NCBI GenBank assembly: GCA_017860725.1
Contig: JAGDMX010000090.1
Coordinates: 1 to 8,115, forward strand
Origin: Chloroflexota bacterium
GTDB taxonomy: Bacteria > Chloroflexota > Anaerolineae > Anaerolineales > UBA4823
Direction: 5' to 3'
Length of the DNA stretch: 8,115 bases
The notes below the pieces were generated by a model that saw only the letters and a program-made list of their open reading frames with translations, was not told the DNA's origin and ran no database searches. The number at the start of each line of letters is the position of its first letter. Positions within the stretch are counted from its first letter, which is position 1. The position numbers and the translations under genes are program-made. Below are positions 6,065-8,115 of the stretch, piece by piece.

Positions 6065-6082
6065 ATTCTCTCCGATTAAACT
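6054..6082 (+). promoter_or_regulatory. Promoter candidate for folE, overlapping the terminator tail
   Basis: TTGACT (6054-6059, five of six) and TAAACT (6077-6082, four of six) are separated by 17 nt. The predicted start near 6089 gives a leader of about 31 nt before the folE ATG. The -35 element sits inside the T-rich tail of the preceding terminator. Confidence 0.5.
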
Positions 6083-6119
6083 TTGCCTCCCAATCAATTC
6101 CTTGGGATGGATGAATGCC

Positions 6120-6758
6120 ATGACGGATCAAAACGAAAATCTTATTTACCAGATAGCCGATCTCCTCCCGGGAGATGGGATAGATACCGCCAGCGTAGAG
6201 CAGTCAATTCGGCAGGTGCTCAAGGCGGTTGGCGAAAACCCGGATCGGGAGGGCTTGTTGGATACCCCCCTCCGCGTTGCACAGATGTACGATGAGTTAT
6301 TAGAGGGTTATCGAGTAGATCCGATCGAGTTACTTAACGACGCTTTGTTCGATGTGAAATACGATGAGATGGTGGTGGTGCGCGATATCGAGTTTTACAG
6401 CTTGTGCGAGCATCATATGCTACCCTTCTTAGGCCGCGCTCATGTGGCTTACCTGCCGCGCGACAAAGTTATCGGTCTATCGAAAATCCCAAGGATTGTA
6501 GATATGTTTGCCCGGCGCTTGCAGGTGCAGGAGCGAATGACTCGCCAAATAGCCGAATTTTTTAACGAGCTACTGCACCCGCACGGAGTGGCTGTGGTAG
6601 TAGAGGGATTGCATCTCTGTGCTACAATGCGCGGCGTGAAAAAGCATGATGCCCGCATGACGACCTCGACCATGCTGGGTGCTTTCCGCAAGAGCATTGC
6701 CACTCGCGAGGAGTTTTTGGCGAATATCGCCCGCGGTTCAAACCCCTTGCTGTATTGA
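6120..6758 (+). CDS. folE: GTP cyclohydrolase I
   Basis: FolE converts GTP to 7,8-dihydroneopterin triphosphate and formate, the first step of folate and pterin synthesis. The 212-residue product is of normal length for the type I enzyme. PDREGLLDTPLRVA (41-54) is the typical N-terminal motif. FYSLCEHHMLPF (92-103) supplies the zinc ligands Cys96 and His99 and the catalytic His98. LPRDKVIGLSK (112-122) and the HLCATMRGVKK segment (165-175) follow, with the third zinc ligand Cys167. Catalytic residues are intact, so the zinc-dependent enzyme should be active. I chose ATG 6120 because GGGATGG (6104-6110) lies 9 nt upstream; ATG 6111 directly abuts that site. The gene runs convergently into folK with only 14 bp between their stop codons, beside three more pterin/folate genes. 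Confidence 0.97.
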   Translation: MTDQNENLIYQIADLLPGDGIDTASVEQSIRQVLKAVGENPDREGLLDTPLRVAQMYDELLEGYRVDPIELLNDALFDVKYDEMVVVRDIEFYSLCEHHMLPFLGRAHVAYLPRDKVIGLSKIPRIVDMFARRLQVQERMTRQIAEFFNELLHPHGVAVVVEGLHLCATMRGVKKHDARMTTSTMLGAFRKSIATREEFLANIARGSNPLLY

Positions 6759-6772
6759 TAATCTTGAGTAGA

Positions 6773-7261
6773 TCAGGAACTACCCGGCAATACCTGAGGA
6801 TGCGGGTAGATGGGGTAATCGATTCTTAATCGATCAGCCACCTGGTGCAGAAATTCCCCTGTCTGTGGGTGGTGCAGGCTTGGAAGCAATTCGGCGACTG
6901 GGACCGCCAGGTAAGGCTGTTCCCAGATTAGCGGTTCGAGTATCTCTCCCTGGTGGATCAGCACATCAATATCGATCGTGCGCGCCGCGTACTTGTTTTC
7001 TGTGCGGACACGGCCTAGAAAGGATTCGATCGGGCGCAAGAGATGTAGTTTTAATTCCTCAATGGGTGTATCTGTGTCTACCAGCACGGCGGCATTGAGA
7101 AAAGGCGGTCCGGTCATACCTACGGCTGGCGACTCCCAGGCGGTTGATACGGCCGTGATCTTCAAGATTTGGCGGAGCAGCTCAACTGCCCTGGGAAGGT
7201 TGATCTCTGGCTGGACATTAGATCCCAACCCCAGGCAGGTATCACCTTGATTCAGCGTCAC
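6773..7261 (-). CDS. folK: 2-amino-4-hydroxy-6-hydroxymethyldihydropteridine pyrophosphokinase (HPPK)
   Basis: FolK transfers pyrophosphate from ATP to 6-hydroxymethyl-7,8-dihydropterin, making the substrate of dihydropteroate synthase. The 162-residue product has the usual length. CLGLGSN (9-15) is the N-terminal motif. AWESPAVGMTGPPFLNAAVLV (41-61) covers the pterin pocket. The family signature, KYAARTIDIDVL at 90-101, carries Arg94 and the two magnesium-binding aspartates Asp97 and Asp99. It starts with GTG at 7261, overlapping the folB stop by 4 nt (GTGA). The upstream GGGGTGAT inside the folB end resembles a ribosome-binding site, so the two genes are probably translationally coupled. 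Confidence 0.96.
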   Translation of the reverse strand: MTLNQGDTCLGLGSNVQPEINLPRAVELLRQILKITAVSTAWESPAVGMTGPPFLNAAVLVDTDTPIEELKLHLLRPIESFLGRVRTENKYAARTIDIDVLIHQGEILEPLIWEQPYLAVPVAELLPSLHHPQTGEFLHQVADRLRIDYPIYPHPQVLPGSS

Positions 7262-7620
7262 GCAAAATCACCCCTGCTGCGCTCGATTTCCACCCCCACG
7301 CTACCGGTAAACCGGACTGCGCCTGGTTTTTCCACACGTACTAAGACTCGCTGGACATGTGGCTGCTCCAGGCAGAGGCACGCCAGGTCGGCAGCCAGCG
7401 CTTCCACGGTGAAGCGCTGGGCGCTTTCGGCATGTGCCTGGACACGCTTGGCAATCGTGCGATAATTGACGCAATCGTCCAACTGGTCACTGTTGCCGGC
7501 TGCCCGGAGATCTGCGTACAGCACAAGGTTTATTAATATTTCCTGGGGCTTTTCGCGCTCCCAATCGTTGACGCCGATAATCCCGCGTGCCACCAGATCC
7601 TTAATGATAACTTTATCCAT
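7258..7620 (-). CDS. folB: Dihydroneopterin aldolase
   Basis: FolB cleaves 7,8-dihydroneopterin to 6-hydroxymethyl-7,8-dihydropterin and glycolaldehyde, directly before the FolK step. The 120-residue product is full length for this small octameric enzyme. The N-terminal GIIGVNDWEREKPQ (13-26) contains Glu21, which corresponds to the pterin-contacting glutamate of the family. Tyr53 and Glu73 (FTVEALA) are in place. VEKPGAV (96-102) gives the conserved catalytic Lys98. The ATG at 7620 has GGGAG (complement of 7626-7630) 5 nt upstream, overlapping the stop codon of the SDR gene. It is the middle gene of a tightly packed SDR-folB-folK operon. Confidence 0.96.
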   Translation of the reverse strand: MDKVIIKDLVARGIIGVNDWEREKPQEILINLVLYADLRAAGNSDQLDDCVNYRTIAKRVQAHAESAQRFTVEALAADLACLCLEQPHVQRVLVRVEKPGAVRFTGSVGVEIERSRGDFA

Positions 7621-7629
7621 AGGTTCTCC

Positions 7630-8115
7630 CTATATCAGGTGACGGCCGCCATCCAGGTGTATGATTTCGCCGGTGATGTAGGCAGGCCCGTCTAGTAAGA
7701 ACAAAGCTGCCTGATTGACTTCTTCCAGGTCAGCCCAGCGTCCTGCCGGTACTTTACGCAGGAGATCAGGGGTTGCAGCTCCATCACTGGGGGGCAGGAT
7801 AGCGCCAAACGCCAGCCCGTTCACAGTGATATGCGGAGCCAGGGCTACTGCCAGCGAGCGAGTCAGGGCTGCCAGTGCAGCCTTGCTGATGGTATAAGGC
7901 AGGTGGTCCGCTCCTGGGCGCAAGGCGCGCCAATCGAGGAGATTGAGAATGCGTCCCGGTTCTCCGGCTGAATGTGCCCGGCCAAAAGCCTGGCTGAGCA
8001 GGAAGGGCGCTGTCAGGTTGACCATCAGAGCGCGATTCCAGTCTTCCAAGGTAGTGATATCCCAGGTGAGCGGCTCGAATAACGAGGCGTTATTAACCAG
8101 TGCATATAGGGGGCC
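7630..8115 (-). CDS. Short-chain dehydrogenase, pteridine-reductase/FolM-like (N-terminus beyond window)
   Basis: The visible 161 residues are the C-terminal two thirds of an SDR of usual size (~250), so the Gly-rich NAD(P)-binding motif is outside the window. Near the start of the fragment is LVNNASLFEPL (6-16). The NNAS form, instead of the common NNAG, is typical of PTR1/FolM-type pteridine reductases. The catalytic Tyr74-x3-Lys78 is present (YTISK). The usual serine is replaced by Asp61, 13 residues before the tyrosine, the same spacing as Asp181-Tyr194 in Leishmania PTR1. The C-terminus, ITGEIIHLDGGRHLI, is typical of SDRs. Only 9 nt separate it from folB, so it probably reduces a dihydropterin or dihydrofolate using NAD(P)H, possibly standing in for FolA. 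The exact substrate is inferred. Confidence 0.85.
   Translation of the reverse strand, partial: GPLYALVNNASLFEPLTWDITTLEDWNRALMVNLTAPFLLSQAFGRAHSAGEPGRILNLLDWRALRPGADHLPYTISKAALAALTRSLAVALAPHITVNGLAFGAILPPSDGAATPDLLRKVPAGRWADLEEVNQAALFLLDGPAYITGEIIHLDGGRHLI

Noticed and set aside
6773..6806. Inverted repeats at the folE/folK junction (TCAGG/CCTGA, TACCCG/CGGGTA) as a shared terminator
   Set aside because: They are short, have 15-16 nt loops, lie inside the folK coding end and lack T-runs on either strand.

Overview
This 8.1 kb window is an ordinary, gene-dense bacterial chromosomal segment of moderate GC. It holds nine protein-coding genes, two of which run off the window ends. The gene set suggests a Gram-positive-like or deep-branching bacterium, and a member of the Chloroflexota such as an Anaerolineae relative is my best guess. 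The grounds are a membrane pyrophosphatase, a compact ~400-residue primary sigma factor, a long-form hibernation factor, GTG and TTG starts, and GT87-like and Flp-like membrane proteins. This guess rests on protein style only. I see no rRNA, tRNA, CRISPR array, insertion sequence or phage gene.

Layout. Positions 1-1226 (minus) hold the N-terminal ~408 residues of a proton- or sodium-pumping pyrophosphatase (hppA), driven by a near-consensus promoter. A divergent intergenic region of about 600 bp follows. It carries two candidate promoters for the primary sigma factor gene (1823-3034, plus), two inverted repeats, and a stretch that could fold as an H-type pseudoknot. After a clear intrinsic terminator comes a polytopic GT87-type glycosyltransferase-like gene (3148-4398). 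A strong promoter with a perfect TATAAT then starts a compact three-gene unit: a tiny Flp-pilin-like membrane peptide, a ComF-family phosphoribosyltransferase, and long-form HPF. Overlapping junctions link these genes, and a strong terminator ends the unit.

The right-hand third is a folate/pterin block built from two convergent units. GTP cyclohydrolase I (folE) is on the plus strand. On the minus strand are a short-chain dehydrogenase with pteridine-reductase hallmarks, dihydroneopterin aldolase (folB) and the pyrophosphokinase HPPK (folK), packed with a 9 nt gap and a 4 nt overlap. Together they cover GTP to 6-hydroxymethyl-dihydropterin diphosphate, except the dephosphorylation of dihydroneopterin triphosphate, plus a probable pterin or folate reduction step.

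I find no convincing undescribed system. The items most worth a second look are the minimal Flp-like peptide coupled to comF and hpf, the Asp-Tyr-Lys pteridine-reductase-like SDR in the folate operon, and the possible structured leader upstream of the sigma factor gene.
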